A stretch of DNA of 64,000 bases from Filosporella fistucella (taxonomy: Eukaryota > Ascomycota > Leotiomycetes > Helotiales): assembly GCA_030077755.1 (NCBI GenBank), contig JAQJZZ010000019.1, forward strand, positions 1,376,501 to 1,440,500, read 5' to 3'. Position numbers and translations under genes: made by a program. Below the pieces are notes generated by a model. That model had not been told where the DNA came from and ran no database searches. It saw only the letters and a list, made by a program, of their open reading frames with translations. This document shows, in pieces, positions 23,910 through 35,356 of the stretch; within the stretch, counting starts at the first letter, position 1; the number at the start of each line of letters is the position of its first letter.

Positions 23910-24831
23910 GACCTTGCGTGATCCGTCCAGATATTCACAACGCCCTGACTGCCTCATTATGAGCTCCCTTAGGAGATCGACCAAGAGTTGGGCATCTGAA
24001 GATGTTTGACAGCTGTTAAAAATAGTTACTCGGTGTGGATAGCCCAGACTCAAAAGTTTGAGGCTTCGCCTCCTTTTCTGTTATCCTTAGAAAAATTATG
24101 CTGTAGCAGTATTCAGCCTCAAACAGCTCGAAGCACTTTATGCCACGCATAACCACACTTGGTAGCACCCGAAACATACAAGTAGTAAGTGAACCAATGT
24201 CTGCCTGCTTTATGACACGTGCAATAGTCAAGAGCCATGCAATCTGTCATCCTTGCTTGTCATCCGAATTTTGTAAATGAAGCAGATGGTATGCATTACA
24301 TGAAACCTGACCGCTCATAGCAACACGGCATGGCCCGCACTTGCTGCGAGTCATGACCGAGTAGGATGAGTATCCAAAATAGGCTATGGGAACATTCCAG
24401 ACTGAGAGGCCTGCTGGTATCAGCCCGTGACATGGCAAAAGATGGGAGCAAGGCTTTCTGCTGAGCCAAAATGAGGCGAGACCGACCCTCACTTCGATGA
24501 GTAATTAGTTGAATGCCCTCTCAGACATGGCCTCTTATAAATTCTCAGGGCATCAGTGTTGCAAGCGATGATGCTGAAACACACTCAATCAGCTTTGTCA
24601 ATATTCTTAAGGCGGAATTCGCTACTATTTCCGTATCTAAAGCAGTGTGCCTACAGCCATCTTCTTAACTAGCTTGAAAAACCAAATTTTTCACTGATAG
24701 CGGTTTTGTCCGCCTTGTTTCACTTTAAAAACTTAAAACTCTAATAACTTAATATAAAATTATAATAAGTATAGTATTTAATAAGTAATAAAAAACGTAT
24801 TTAATAAGACTAGAAATATTATAATAGCTTA
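23910..24831. other. Intergenic leading into an AT-rich repeat island
   Basis: The first 750 bp are of normal composition without a supported gene. From about 24,700 the sequence becomes strongly AT-rich, marking the edge of the RIP-affected repeat island. Confidence 0.55.
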
Positions 24832-24836
24832 AATAC

Positions 24837-25028
24837 TATGAGACGTATAAATGGGAGGCAATTTAATGAGTAAAATAAATTATATTCTAATATAAGACTA
24901 AAGTCTAGCCCTTTTGGAATATTAGAGTTAGACTATTTAAGGGGTGCCTAAGGGATTCCTATAAACTGCCGAATATAACCGAATAATCGAGGTTATGTGA
25001 ATTTATAATTCCAATTATATACCTAATA
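24837..25028 (-). repeat. Solo LTR of the gypsy family, inverted, RIP-decayed
   Basis: This 192-bp stretch aligns along its whole length with the reverse complement of the 191-bp LTR of the two full elements nearby, for example gacgtataaatgggaggcaa and aactgccgaatataaccgaa. It is flanked on both sides by the 5-bp direct repeat aatac (24832-24836 and 25029-25033), a target-site duplication. No internal element sequence adjoins it, so it is a solo LTR left by recombination between the two LTRs of a former element. Confidence 0.9.
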
Positions 25029-25033
25029 AATAC

Positions 25034-25642
25034 TTAAAATATTATTATAAAAAATAAAATTTTAATAAAAAAACATTTTTTAAATAATAATTCTTTTAAT
25101 TTAAAAGATATTAAAATATTATAAGGTTATATAATATAATCAATTAATAAGAACCAGGTTTGTTTTAATAAAGATAAATAAACTAAGAAAGAAAGAATTT
25201 TAAATTTTATTCTTTATATAAATTATATATATAATATTAAATTTAATTGTTTATTAAAAGAGAAATATTAATAATATTACTTTAATTTAATAGGGATATT
25301 AATAAATTATATTAATTTTTAATTAAAGATAAAAAAAACTCTTTTAAAATATAAGAAAATTATATAATAAGTTTAAATTTATTATAAATGATATTATTTA
25401 TACTTAAAATAAAACTCTAAAATTAATTAATTAATAAGTATTTCAACTAATTAGCTTATGTAATTTAAGGTGGCTAATTAACTAGCTTATAGCTAATAGC
25501 TATTAATTAGCGCTAATAAGCCGGCTGACTTATTAACTAGCTTAGCAAAAGTGGATTGGGGTAGAGTAGTTATTAGTGAATTACCGAGAGAATAGGGTGA
25601 GTATTTTATATAAGAGATGTGAGCTAAAGCTATGAAACATGT
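25034..25642. other. Very AT-rich degenerate sequence
   Basis: About 600 bp with extreme A+T content and no open frame. A stretch near 25,440-25,560 is built of overlapping tagctaat/attagcta-type words. It is probably an unidentified repeat eroded by RIP. No gene is seen. Confidence 0.5.
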
Positions 25643-25647
25643 AAATA

Positions 25648-25838
25648 TGTCAGGTATATAATTGGAATTGTAATTTCACATGACCTCGACTATTCGGTTA
25701 TATTCGGCAGTTCACAGGAACCCCTCAGGCACCCCTTAAATAGTCCAACTCTGGCATTCCAAAAGGCCAGAGTTTAGTCTCATACTAGAATATAACTTAT
25801 TCTACTCGTTAAATTGCCTCCCATTTATACGTCTCACA
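25648..25838 (+). repeat. 5' LTR of copy A
   Basis: 191 bp from TGTCAGG to TCTCACA. It contains a TTAAATAG box at 25736-25743. The sequence AGAGTTTAG lies about 30 bp further on (25769-25777) at the expected transcription start. That 9-mer is complementary to the primer-binding site just after the LTR. Confidence 0.95.
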
Positions 25839-25840
25839 TT

Positions 25841-25852
25841 CTAAACTCTCTG
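25841..25852 (+). promoter_or_regulatory. Primer-binding site, self-priming type
   Basis: CTAAACTCTCTG begins two bases after the LTR end. Its first nine bases are the exact reverse complement of AGAGTTTAG at 25769-25777, close to the predicted 5' end of the element RNA. This matches the self-priming arrangement known for the Tf1/sushi group. The site does not resemble the start of a tRNA-complementary site, which would usually begin TGG. Confidence 0.6.
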
Positions 25853-25864
25853 CCTTTAAGGACG

Positions 25865-27601
25865 GGAATACGATTCATCGACCTTTTAACCACCGATACT
25901 ATATCTACCAATAACCCTATTACCACCGGCGCCGCCGCGCGTGCCACCAATATTACGACTCGCCAACAAGCCTCTTCTTAGATCACTAGGGACCATAATG
26001 GCGAATCGTCTAGGACGGTTATTATAGAGGTCCTTGGGACCGCCGCTAAGGAAGACGAAACTCCTAGCGAATACACTAATGGGATTGAGTCCCAGGTTGC
26101 TAATGTGGCGGACAAAGGCCATTAGCCCGAGCAGGAGCAGAAAGACGTGGAAATGACTAGTGCCCTTTTAGGGGTTTCCCAGGAGCCCTCCCGTATTCCT
26201 ACCCCTACTCCTATATCCACTCTTAGAGAATATCGTGAGAGGGACGCAGCTCAACTCAACGCGTTACATGCTTAAAAGATCATGATTAATGAACTAAAGC
26301 AGGCTATTAAACGCCTTAAAGAGAGTACCGACCGTGATAGGCAAGTATATAAAGCTGCTATCTTTAATAAAGGATCTATACCTCGAGGTCGGTCATATAT
26401 AGGGTTTATAGACCCTAAGGGTAACCTTATAGGTGGTCGAGTAGGCCCTAACAACACTTCGTTTATTACTTATGCACACCATCCTATCATAGAAACGGGC
26501 GCCAATTACGGCCCTGTGGTGCAATTGCCTATGCACATCCGTGATCCATATGCAGAGAATGGTGGCTTTAAGGCTCCTATAAGTGACCGCATATGGCCGC
26601 AGACGGATCAGGAGCGAGAAGTAGACCTCTCCTTCGAAATGAAAAAAAAGGCAACCTTCCCACCTTTCTATAAAGGCAAGAACCCTAGGGAACACCGGGC
26701 CTTCTTTAATGCCTTCGAGCTAGTCTTTAATAACCAGCCGAGTTTATATAACTCCCATAGGGAACGTGTGAATACTATAGTTCAAAAGTTCAAGATAGGT
26801 TGCCCACCTGCAGAGCACTGGTCCATTCTCAGCAATAAATGTCAAGATCGCCGGGGCCTTTTAATAGCCTGGGATGACTTTAAACGCTAGAGTTTGGATA
26901 TTATATAGAGCAGTGGAGAGCGTAGTGCTAAAGCCTACGGAAAATTGCAAGGGCTAAAACAAAGGCCTAATGAGAATATCGTGCAATTAATAAAAAGGAT
27001 GGAGTTACTAGAGCAGAACCTCTCCGGAAGTCGAGAGGAGTCTAAAAGAGTAGCTACCCTTGAGCTTGCCCTCACAAATGAGACATTAATTAAAAAAATG
27101 CAAATTGTGACTGCAAATATAATACCGGATACCGTCCTTAGCTGGCAGATGGCCGCTTAGAAGGCTGAGATCCTGGTAAAAAGAATAAATAGTGCTATAA
27201 GCCGAAATAAGCGCAAGCATAAGGATAGCAATGAGTCCGAAAAAAGACGTGGTTACAAGGGCAGGAAGCCTGAGAGGAACTCTTCAGGAGCCTCTCAACG
27301 GCCCTGGCAAGATCGTGACCGTCGGAAAAGGAACGCTTCCTCCGCCCCATTAAGCAGTTTTATAAGCACATCTTATAGCGACCGGAAGCCTCTCTCTGAG
27401 GTAACCTGCTATTCGTGTAAATAGAAGGGCCACCTTACGAGTAGCCCTATCTGCCCAAATAGAGCTAAATGGGTAAAAGCCAACCCAGAGAAAGCAAAAT
27501 TGCAGGAGGCTAAACGGAACCTCCGAGCTGCTAAAAGGCTAGCTGCCATTAAAAGAGAAGATTCCTTAGGGAATTCGGGAAAAGCTCCCGCCAAGTCTTA
27601 A
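25865..27601 (+). pseudogene. gag remnant of copy A
   Basis: One frame stays coding-like from near 25865 to a TAA at 27599-27601, broken only by stops such as those after ALHA (about 26275), after DDFKR (26888) and within the zinc knuckle. It includes a capsid-like region (FPPFYKGKNPREHRAFFNAF) and a CCHC-type zinc knuckle (CYSCK, then KGHLTSSPIC, near 27409-27456), followed by a charged tail. No intact start codon is clear at the 5' end. The broken frame cannot give a functional Gag. Confidence 0.85.
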
Positions 27602-30600
27602 GCGCCAAAGGGCCTGGCAGCGAATTACATAGGCGTTTGACAGTCGTTACTAAGTTACTGCAGACCGTAACGGGGGCTAAAGGTACCCTGGAGGCACTCG
27701 CTAATACAGGTGTAAACAATTCCTTTATCGACATCCATGAAGCCCAGAGGTTAGGAATGGTGCCTTCGGCCCATTGTGATATCCAGTTTGGCGTAATGGG
27801 TAAAGGTAGTTTTCGGGTAACCAAAGCCTATAATGTAATCATCAAGGCAAGGGACTCCCAAGGAACCACTAAGGAGTTTAAAATAAGGCTCTACGGGTTC
27901 GAAAAGAGTGGATATAAGCTAATCCTAGGGTATAACTGGTTTTGCCTAAAGGGTATAGGGTTATATGATTAGGCCAGCTCTCGCTAGGCCTATACCAAGG
28001 ACTAGAATGGTATTGAAATTTTATCTGCAAAGGAGTTCGATACCATTCTGGCTGCTGACAACACCCTGGAGCCACAAGCTCTATTTGTTGCAAAGGCAGA
28101 CGAATGCGATTATCTTTAAAATCATTAAGGGAAATGCACTTGTCCTAAGAGGTATAGTGTTAATGCCGAAATGATACCTATACCCCTCCGAATATATACC
28201 ATTGGTAAAAAGAAGGAAGTCCAATTGCCAGAATACTTGGCCGAGTTTAAAGACGTGTTCGACTCAAACAGCGCTGCTATATTCGAACGAGGTTATGAAC
28301 ATGCCATTGAGACCAACGGGCAGGTCCCTTATGGGCCCCTATATAACCTCTCTAAACCTCAACTTGCGGCCCTCAAAACGTACCTTAAGGATGCATTGGA
28401 AAAAGGATGGATTAGGCCATCTAAAAGCCCCGCAGGTGCCCCAATCCTATTTATTCTAAAGAAGGATAGGGGAATCAGATTATGTGTGGACTATCGAGGT
28501 CTCAACAAGGTTACTATCAAGAACCGGCATCCTTTACCCTTAATAGATAAAACCCTTAATCGCTTAACTAATGCAAAGGTTTTCACGAAACTAGATCTCA
28601 AAGATGCGTACCATCGAGTAAAAATACGGGAGGAAGACGTCTAAAAGACTGCTTTTAGGACCCGTTATGGTCACTTTGAGTATCAGGTAATGCCCTTCGG
28701 GCTAACGAATGCACCAGCAACTTTCCAGGCCTATATCAATAGTGCTATATCGGGAATGCTAGATGATTTCATAATTGTATACTTGGATAATATTTTAATC
28801 TACTCAAAGGATCCCTCACAGCATCCTAAACACGTCCGCAAGGTTCTTTAGAGACTCAGGAAGCATGCTCTATTTGCAAAACTTAGCAAGTACGAATTTG
28901 GAGTCAAGACTATTGAATTCTTAGGGTTTATTATAGCTACAGATGGTGTCTATCCAGACCCTACAAGGCTTTGGACCGTAGCGGACTGGCCTGTGCCAGA
29001 ATCCTATAAGGAGATCCAGATCTTTCTAGGATTCTATAACTTTTATCGGAGGTTCATTCGTGGATACTCTAACCTGGCTACAGGCCTCACCAATTCCTTA
29101 AAGGGAATAAAGAATGGTGTGAAAATAGAACCTTTCGTCTATACTCCTAAAGCTATTATGAGCTTCGGTGCGCTTAAAGAAGCCTTTTGTGAGGCGCCTT
29201 TCCTGCTCCATTTCAACTCCTCTAAGAGGATTAGACTAGAGACAGATGCCTCCGGATTCGCTATAGCTGGCACGCTCTCGCAACAGGTGAGGGACGGTAA
29301 TATAAAGGAATATTAGAAGCCAGTAGCGTTCTTTTTGAGAAAACTAAACCAAGCTAAGCTAAATTACGCCACATATAATAAAGAGATGCTAGCTATTATT
29401 AAAAGCTTCAAGGAGTGGCGACACTACCTTAAAGGTACCATTCATACGGTTAAAGTGATTACAGATCACCATAACCTCAAGTACTAGACAAACGCAAAGT
29501 ACTTGGAAGGAAGACAAGCCAGATGGGCAATATACCTATCTGCGTATAATTTTGAGATTATATACCGGAAAGGTTCCTTAAACCCGGCGGACGCGCCTAG
29601 CAGGCGTCCTAATTATGAGAAGGAGGCTAATGCAAATAAGACCTTCTCAAATCCACAATTATAGTTGCCTACTTTCTAGAATAAGTTAGCCGGCGGCTTC
29701 GCGGCAATAATCAGGTCTATGAGACCGACATAGCCAGAGAATAGAGCTATTGAAATGATTAAAGAAAACAAGCTATACTCTATATAGATAGAGCAGAGCA
29801 AAGGCACCTGGAAACCCTAGGGGGAGAATAGTGAGGCATCCTTAGGAATGGCTATAGCAGGCCCCTTAAATAATCTATCCATGGATTCATCTGAGCCTAT
29901 TAGTAAAGGCAGTCGTACGTACCTCAGTACACTACGCCAGGGAATAGCAGGTTATAAACTGCTTCTCCCACGTTTATGGATAAATGTAGTAACTCGCTTA
30001 GCCACTACATTGGCACCTCTCCAGACACCTCTCAGGGTGCTCATTAAGCTAGCTTAGACCAATGATGAGAAATGCATTATATATAAATCTGGGAGAGAAT
30101 GCAATAACCCGCCTTAAGATTCTAGGACCTGGACAATTAATGATCAGGGTGCTATTAGGTGGAAAAACAGAATCTATATACCAAATGATTAAGCGTTAAG
30201 GCAAGAAGTCATGAAACTTCATTATAACGACCCTTTGGCAGGGCACTATGGTATAGAGAAGACTCTGGAGCTACTCCGTAGACACTACCACTAGGAACAA
30301 ATGAAATCTAATGTGAGAGAATACATTAGAGAGTGTATTATATGCCAGAGGAGCAAAGCAAAGAGACATGCTCCTTATGGGTTGCTCTAGACACCCCCAT
30401 AACCAATATAACCATGGCAAGAAATTACCATGGATTTCATTATAGGACTTTCGCCTGTGAAAGGCCTAGATAGGAAGATCCTTAATAGCATCCTTGTAAT
30501 AGTCTATAGATACTACAAGATGGCAAAATATATCCCATGCAATAAGGAGATCACAGCTCCCGAAATGGCAAAACTTCTTTAGGAAAGAGTATTCTCGGTT

Positions 30601-31620
30601 TTTGGGTGCCCTAGAAGCATTATTTCGGACCGTGGCAGCGTGTTTACTTCGAATTTCTGGTCTGCATTATGCTTTTACTTATATTATAGGCAAAAGCTAT
30701 CCACTACATTTTATCTATAAATAGATGGGCAGACAAAAAGATAAAACCAGGTGCTTAAACACTACCTGAGATGTTATTATAATATGAGAAAATCAAATTG
30801 GGTATATTGACTCAGCTTTGCCGAATTTACCTATAATAACTCTATCCACTCGGTTCTCAATTCCACTCCTTTTAGGGTGTGTTACGGATATGATCCTGAG
30901 CTACCATGGAACCCTAAGGTCAGGGGTATTAAGGGGGAGGTACTAGCTACGCGAGAAAGAGCAAATTTGATAAAGAAAGAGCGAGAGGCCCTAGAAGGTC
31001 TCTGGAAGCATGCTTAGGAAAGCCGTAAAAAGTATTTTAATAAATCACGGCTAGACAAACACTACTCCCTCTATTAGTGGGTAATGCTCTCCACCAAGAA
31101 TCTGAGAATAAAGTATAGCAAACTTTAGCCTAAGTATATAGGTCCTTTCCAGGTGGTTAAACTAATAGGAGAATCTGCATATCATTTAAAGCTTTTAAGC
31201 ATTTACGCTAGATTGCATAATATATTCCACGTATCGCTTTTAGAGCCGTATTATAAAAGGGAAGGAGAAGAGCCTGAGCGGTACCAAGAGGGTAAGCTGC
31301 CAGAGCTTAAAGACGAAGAAAATGAGCAGGAATAGGAAGTAGAATCCATTCTAGACCATATGCAAGATAATAAAATGAAAAACATGAGATATCTCATAAA
31401 ATGGAAGGAATGGCCAGAGGACCATAATACCTGGCTCCTAGCATACCCAAATTTGAGGAACGCAAAGGAAATATTAAATGCGTACCTTAAAAACCATGGG
31501 CTACCTATAAAAGAATGGGATAATAAAGTTGAATTACCTGAAGCAAATCAGGAAGGAACTTCCTAGCCACCAGGTAAAAAGAAGAAGAGGAGGGGAAGAC
31601 CCCGAAAAAGCGGGAAATGA
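27601..31620 (+). pseudogene. pol remnant of copy A: PR, RT, RNase H, IN, chromodomain, AT-hook
   Basis: A single frame, -1 relative to gag, runs about 4 kb with many nonsense changes but no shift of frame. Protease is at 27637-27972, where the active-site Asp is now Asn (ALANTGVNNSF). Reverse transcriptase is at about 28240-28990, with the catalytic box YLDN in place of YLDD. RNase H is near 29215-29600 (ETDASGFAIAG). Integrase is near 30200-31000, with the HHCC zinc finger (GHYGIEKTLELLRRHYH, CIICQRSK), Asp in TMDFIIG and ISDRGS, and the final Glu replaced by Lys (DGQTK). The chromodomain is at 31350-31500 (YLIKWKEWPEDHNTWL). An AT-hook-like KKKRRGRPRKSGK precedes the TGA at 31618-31620. 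Confidence 0.93.
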
Positions 31621-31807
31621 ACTGGGAATAATGGCTAATATAGGTGAAATGAAGCAGGAATAAAGGCACATTTTAGGAACATCGTAAACACATTTGGCAC
31701 TTGGGTAGGAAAGCATTTCATTTTATCAAGGGCAAAAATAAGAATAGCCTAGGGTATCTTAAAGCAAAGATAAAGCTACCTAAACGCCACCTAGAAACCA
31801 CTCAAAT

Positions 31808-32627
31808 CTAAGAAAACATCGCGAGGATGCCTTTAGGGATATCTTCATCGATATTAGGAGGGGAAAGCTCATTGCGAATATTGTGCTATAAGGCAGTTAG
31901 CAGGAGCATCTCAGGCCAAGGGAAGGGTTATACCTGATATTTATAAGCTAAACGGAAGCGCTTGACCTCTTAGACCAACTCTTAAAGAATAGCGATCTTT
32001 TTAGCGTTAGGACCACTAGCACCAGGAACCTCACGAGCAGAGGTCAATCATTAGAGCTTAACACGAAATTCCATGTGCTTCTGGTATAGACGCAAGTATG
32101 ACTGTAGGATATTAGCAGGCACTAGTAAGCAGGGGGAGGAAAACTCATAACGGGAAATCCTTTAGAAGTGAGAATGTCCTTAGCATTCATATCACCCCTC
32201 TTTAAAACATTAGAGCTATCCTTCATTCCCTAGCCAGCCAACCAGATCGTAAGAGAACCCTTATCGGTACCGATAAGCTCCTTGCCCTTATTTAAAGCCA
32301 CGAACTCGTCAAATTCTTTGGCATAGTCCTCAATTTCGCGATAGATTTGGTGCAGATCAACGGGAATCTAAACCTATCAATATCATTATAATAGCCTAAA
32401 AGGAGACTCACCTTCTCACAAATACTGCTCATTTTAGTGTAACGAGTGCACGCAGACTTTCCTACTCGAGTAATATAAGTGTAAGAAGGATCGATCAAAG
32501 TATGCTTCAAGCATTTTCGATAGTGAAAGATAGTGGGCCAAGTGTTAACCTCATCACCGCGCTTACGCTTATGAGGCCTGCCAATAGTGACGTTACGGCC
32601 GCTGCGACCTAGTATAGGAGGACCCAT
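31808..32627 (-). pseudogene. Antisense accessory gene inside copy A, spliced, unknown product
   Basis: On the strand opposite to pol, an ATG at 32627 opens a 72-codon exon (32627-32412) encoding MGPPILGRSGRNVTIGRPHK, a basic KRKRGDE motif and further sequence ending SSICEK. A GTGAGT donor at 32411 and a TTGATAG acceptor at 32374 define a 38-bp intron. The next exon starts at 32373 in phase and encodes IPVDLHQIYREIEDYAKEFD and beyond, interrupted only by TAG where Gln fits. After about 32130 the coding frame changes (PANILQSYLRLYQKHMEFRV onward), either through a second intron or an old indel; both copies share it. A TATA box lies about 143 bp upstream. The basic N-terminus suggests nuclear or nucleic-acid binding. 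No known domain is recognised. The C-terminal limit is approximate. Confidence 0.6.
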
Positions 32628-32767
32628 AATAAAGCTAAAGAAGAGTAAAGATTAAGAAGATAAAGAAGATTAAAGATCAAGGAGCAAAAGAAGGAAGAAG
32701 CACACGCTACTATGCAAAGGTTATTATAAGCTTAAAGAAAAGAAGTTGAAAGTTGAAAGGGAGCCAC

Positions 32768-32777
32768 TATTTATATA
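32768..32777 (-). promoter_or_regulatory. TATA box for the antisense gene in copy A
   Basis: The minus strand reads TATATAAATA about 143 bp upstream of the antisense ATG, followed by CT-rich sequence, as in fungal promoters. The same motif stands intact at 34387-34396 in copy B. This supports independent transcription of the antisense gene. Confidence 0.5.
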
Positions 32778-33356
32778 GATAAGCTCAGCCTAATCCCAAC
32801 TTCTAGATCACCACCTAAATGGTTCCTGCCCTAAGCTATTTTAGGGTGGTGAATAGCTTTAACTATTCCGAAGTTTTACACAGCCAATCAAACGCGTTTG
32901 CCGTTGCGTAATAATTTAGTTTTCCAGATTACTTAGCCTTACGCGCAAATTCGGGCCCTTTGGCCAATCAGAACCTCAGGTTTACAGGTGTGGGAAAGCA
33001 AGATCACAGGAACCAGGCGAGTTTATTTGCTCTTCGATGCAAACTCGGACCAAATATAAAGCCATTCCCATGTGCCAAGCCACGCAGCTAAAGCAAATAA
33101 AAGTTACGGAACGGCACGACACCCGGGGAGCGCAAGAGCTAATCAGGGCCCTGCTAGAGCTATCTCCCCATGCAGGAGTCATAACTTATGAGATTAGTTA
33201 CACCTTAGTAGGCTAAAATATGATTTTATAATAGCACTCTTATACCGTACTTAATTAGACCGAACTCCCATAGGGAGACGTAGGTAATGCGGTGGCTTTT
33301 AGTCACCGTTATGGGAGTTAATGAGGCCTGGGAATTAATGCTAGGATAGCATTATT

Positions 33357-33366
33357 AAAAGGGGGG
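33357..33366 (+). other. Polypurine tract of copy A
   Basis: AAAAGGGGGG ends five bases before the 3' LTR. It is the expected primer for plus-strand DNA synthesis. The mirrored tract CCCCCCTTTT is at 33798-33807 in copy B. Confidence 0.85.
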
Positions 33367-33371
33367 AATCT

Positions 33372-33562
33372 TATCAGGTATATAATTAGAATTATAATTT
33401 CACATGACCTCGACTATTCGGTTATATTCGGCAGTTCACAGGAACCCCTTAGGCACCCCTTAAATAGTCTAACTCTGGCATTCCAAAAGGCTAGAGTTTA
33501 GTCTCATACTAGAATATAACTTATTCTACTCGTTAAATTGCCTCCCATTTATACGTCTCACA
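33372..33562 (+). repeat. 3' LTR of copy A
   Basis: 191 bp, the same length as the 5' LTR, beginning TATCAGG where the 5' copy has TGTCAGG. The differences seen are RIP-type transitions. It is followed directly by the target duplication aaata. Confidence 0.95.
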
Positions 33563-33601
33563 AAATAAGAAATTAGAGTAAATACTACCTCTCTTCACTC
33601 G

Positions 33602-33792
33602 TGTGAAACGTATAAATGGGAGGCAATTTAACGAGTAGAATAAGTTATATTCTAGTATAAGACTAAACTCTGGCCTTTTGGAATGCCAGAGTTAGACTAT
33701 TTAAGGGGTGCCTAAGGGGTTCCTGTGAATTGCCGAATATAACCGAATAGTCGAGGTTATGTGAAATTATAATTCCAATTATATACCTAATA
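33602..33792 (-). repeat. 3' LTR of copy B
   Basis: 191 bp, reverse complement of the family LTR, adjoining the polypurine tract CCCCCCTTTT at 33798-33807. Its outer end touches the target duplication actcg. Confidence 0.95.
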
Positions 33793-34536
33793 AGATTCCC
33801 CCCTTTTAATAATGCTATCCTAGCATTAGTTCCTAGGCCTTATTAACTCCTATAACGGTGACTAAAAGCCACTATATTACTTATGTCTCCTTATAAGAGT
33901 TCGGTCTAATTAAGTACGATATAAGAGTGCTATTATAAAATCATATTTTAGCCTATTAAGGTGTAATTAATCTTATAAGTTATGACTCCTATATAGGGAA
34001 ATAGCTCTAATAGGGCCTTAATTAGCTCCTACGCTCCCTAGGTGTCATGCTATTCCATAACTTTTATTTGCTTTAGCCGCGTGGCTTGGCATATGGGAAT
34101 AGCTTTATATTTGGTCCGAGTTTATATTAAAGAGCAAATAAACTCGCCTGATTCCTATAATCTTGCTTTCCTACACCTGTGAACCTAAGGTTTTAATTGG
34201 CCAAAGGGCTTAAATTTACGCGTAAGGCTAAGTAATCTAGAAAACTAAATTATTATATAACGGCAAACGCGTTTAATTGGTTATATAAAACTTTGGAATA
34301 ATTAAAGCTATTTACCACCCTAAAATAGCTTAGGGTAAAAACTATTTAGGTGGTAATCCAGAAGTTGGGATTAGGCTAAGCTTATTTATATAAATAGTGG
34401 CTCCCTTTCAACTTTTAACTTCTTTTCTTTAAGCTTATAATAACCTTTGCATAATAGCGTGTGCTTCTTCCTTCTTTTGCTCCTTAATCTTTAATCTTCT
34501 TTATCTTCTTAATCTTTATTCTTCTTTAGCTTTATT

Positions 34537-35356
34537 ATAGGTCCTCTTATACCAGGTTATAATGGCCGTAACATTATTATTAGCAGGCTTTATAAGCATA
34601 AGCGCAGTAATAAGGTTAATACTTGGCCTATTATCTTTCGCTATTAAAGATGCTTAAAGCATATTTTAATTAATCCTTCTTATACTTATATTACTCGAAT
34701 AAAAAAGTCTACATGCACTCATTATATTAGAATAAATAGTATTTATAAGAAGGTGAGTTTCCTTTTAGGCTATTATAATAATATTAATAGGTTTAAATTC
34801 CCGTTAATTTGCATTAAATTTATCATGAAATTAAGGATTATGCTAAAGAATTTAATAAGTTCGTGGCTTTAAATAAGGGTAAGGAGCTTATTAATATTAA
34901 TAAGGGTTCTCTTATAATCTAATTGGCTAGCTAGGGAATAAAGGATAGCTTTAATGTTTTAAAGAGGGGTAATATAAATGCTAAGGACATTCTCACTTTT
35001 AAAGGATTTCCCGTTATGAGTTTTCCTCCCCCTATTTATTAATGCTTGCTAATATCCTATAATTATACTTGCATTTATATTAGAAGCATATGGAATTTCG
35101 TATTAAGCTTTAATAATTAACCTTTACTCGTGAGGTTCCTAATATTAGTGGTCCTAACGCTAAAAAGATTGCTATTCTTTAAGAGTTAGTCTAAGAGGTT
35201 AAGCGCTTCCATTTGGCTTATAAATATCAGGTATAACCCTTCCCTTAGCCTAAGATGCTCTTGCTAATTGCCTTATAGCATAATATTCGTAATAAGCTTT
35301 CCCCTCCTAATATTAATAAAGATATCCCTAAAGGCATCCTTATAATATTTTTTTAG
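34537..35356 (+). pseudogene. Antisense accessory gene remnant in copy B
   Basis: This is the counterpart of the antisense gene of copy A, here on the plus strand. The TATA box at 34387-34396 is intact. The start codon is now ATA (34537-34539), a TpG-to-TpA change, and many nonsense changes follow. Length and spacing are identical to copy A, including the region where the reading frame changes. That frame feature therefore predates both insertions. Confidence 0.7.

Larger units (their letters stand above)
25648..33562 (+). mobile_element. Full-length Ty3/gypsy chromovirus, copy A (7,915 bp)
   Basis: Bounded by two 191-bp LTRs (25648-25838 and 33372-33562) starting TG or TA(RIP) and ending CA, and flanked by the 5-bp duplication aaata (25643-25647 and 33563-33567). 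Order inside: LTR, primer-binding site, gag, protease, reverse transcriptase, RNase H, integrase, chromodomain, antisense gene, polypurine tract (AAAAGGGGGG at 33357-33366), LTR. The gag frame and the pol frame (-1 relative to gag) stay collinear throughout. Interruptions are stop codons, nearly all TAG or TAA where Gln codons are expected. The six differences I counted in the first 130 bp of the two LTRs are all CpA-to-TpA or TpG-to-TpA. The copy is inactive through RIP, not through deletion. Confidence 0.97.

Noticed and set aside
25886..26122. Minus-strand frame near the 5' end of copy A
   Set aside because: It is a shadow of the gag frame on the opposite strand; unlike the antisense gene at 32 kb it has no promoter, splice sites or Gln-to-stop pattern.
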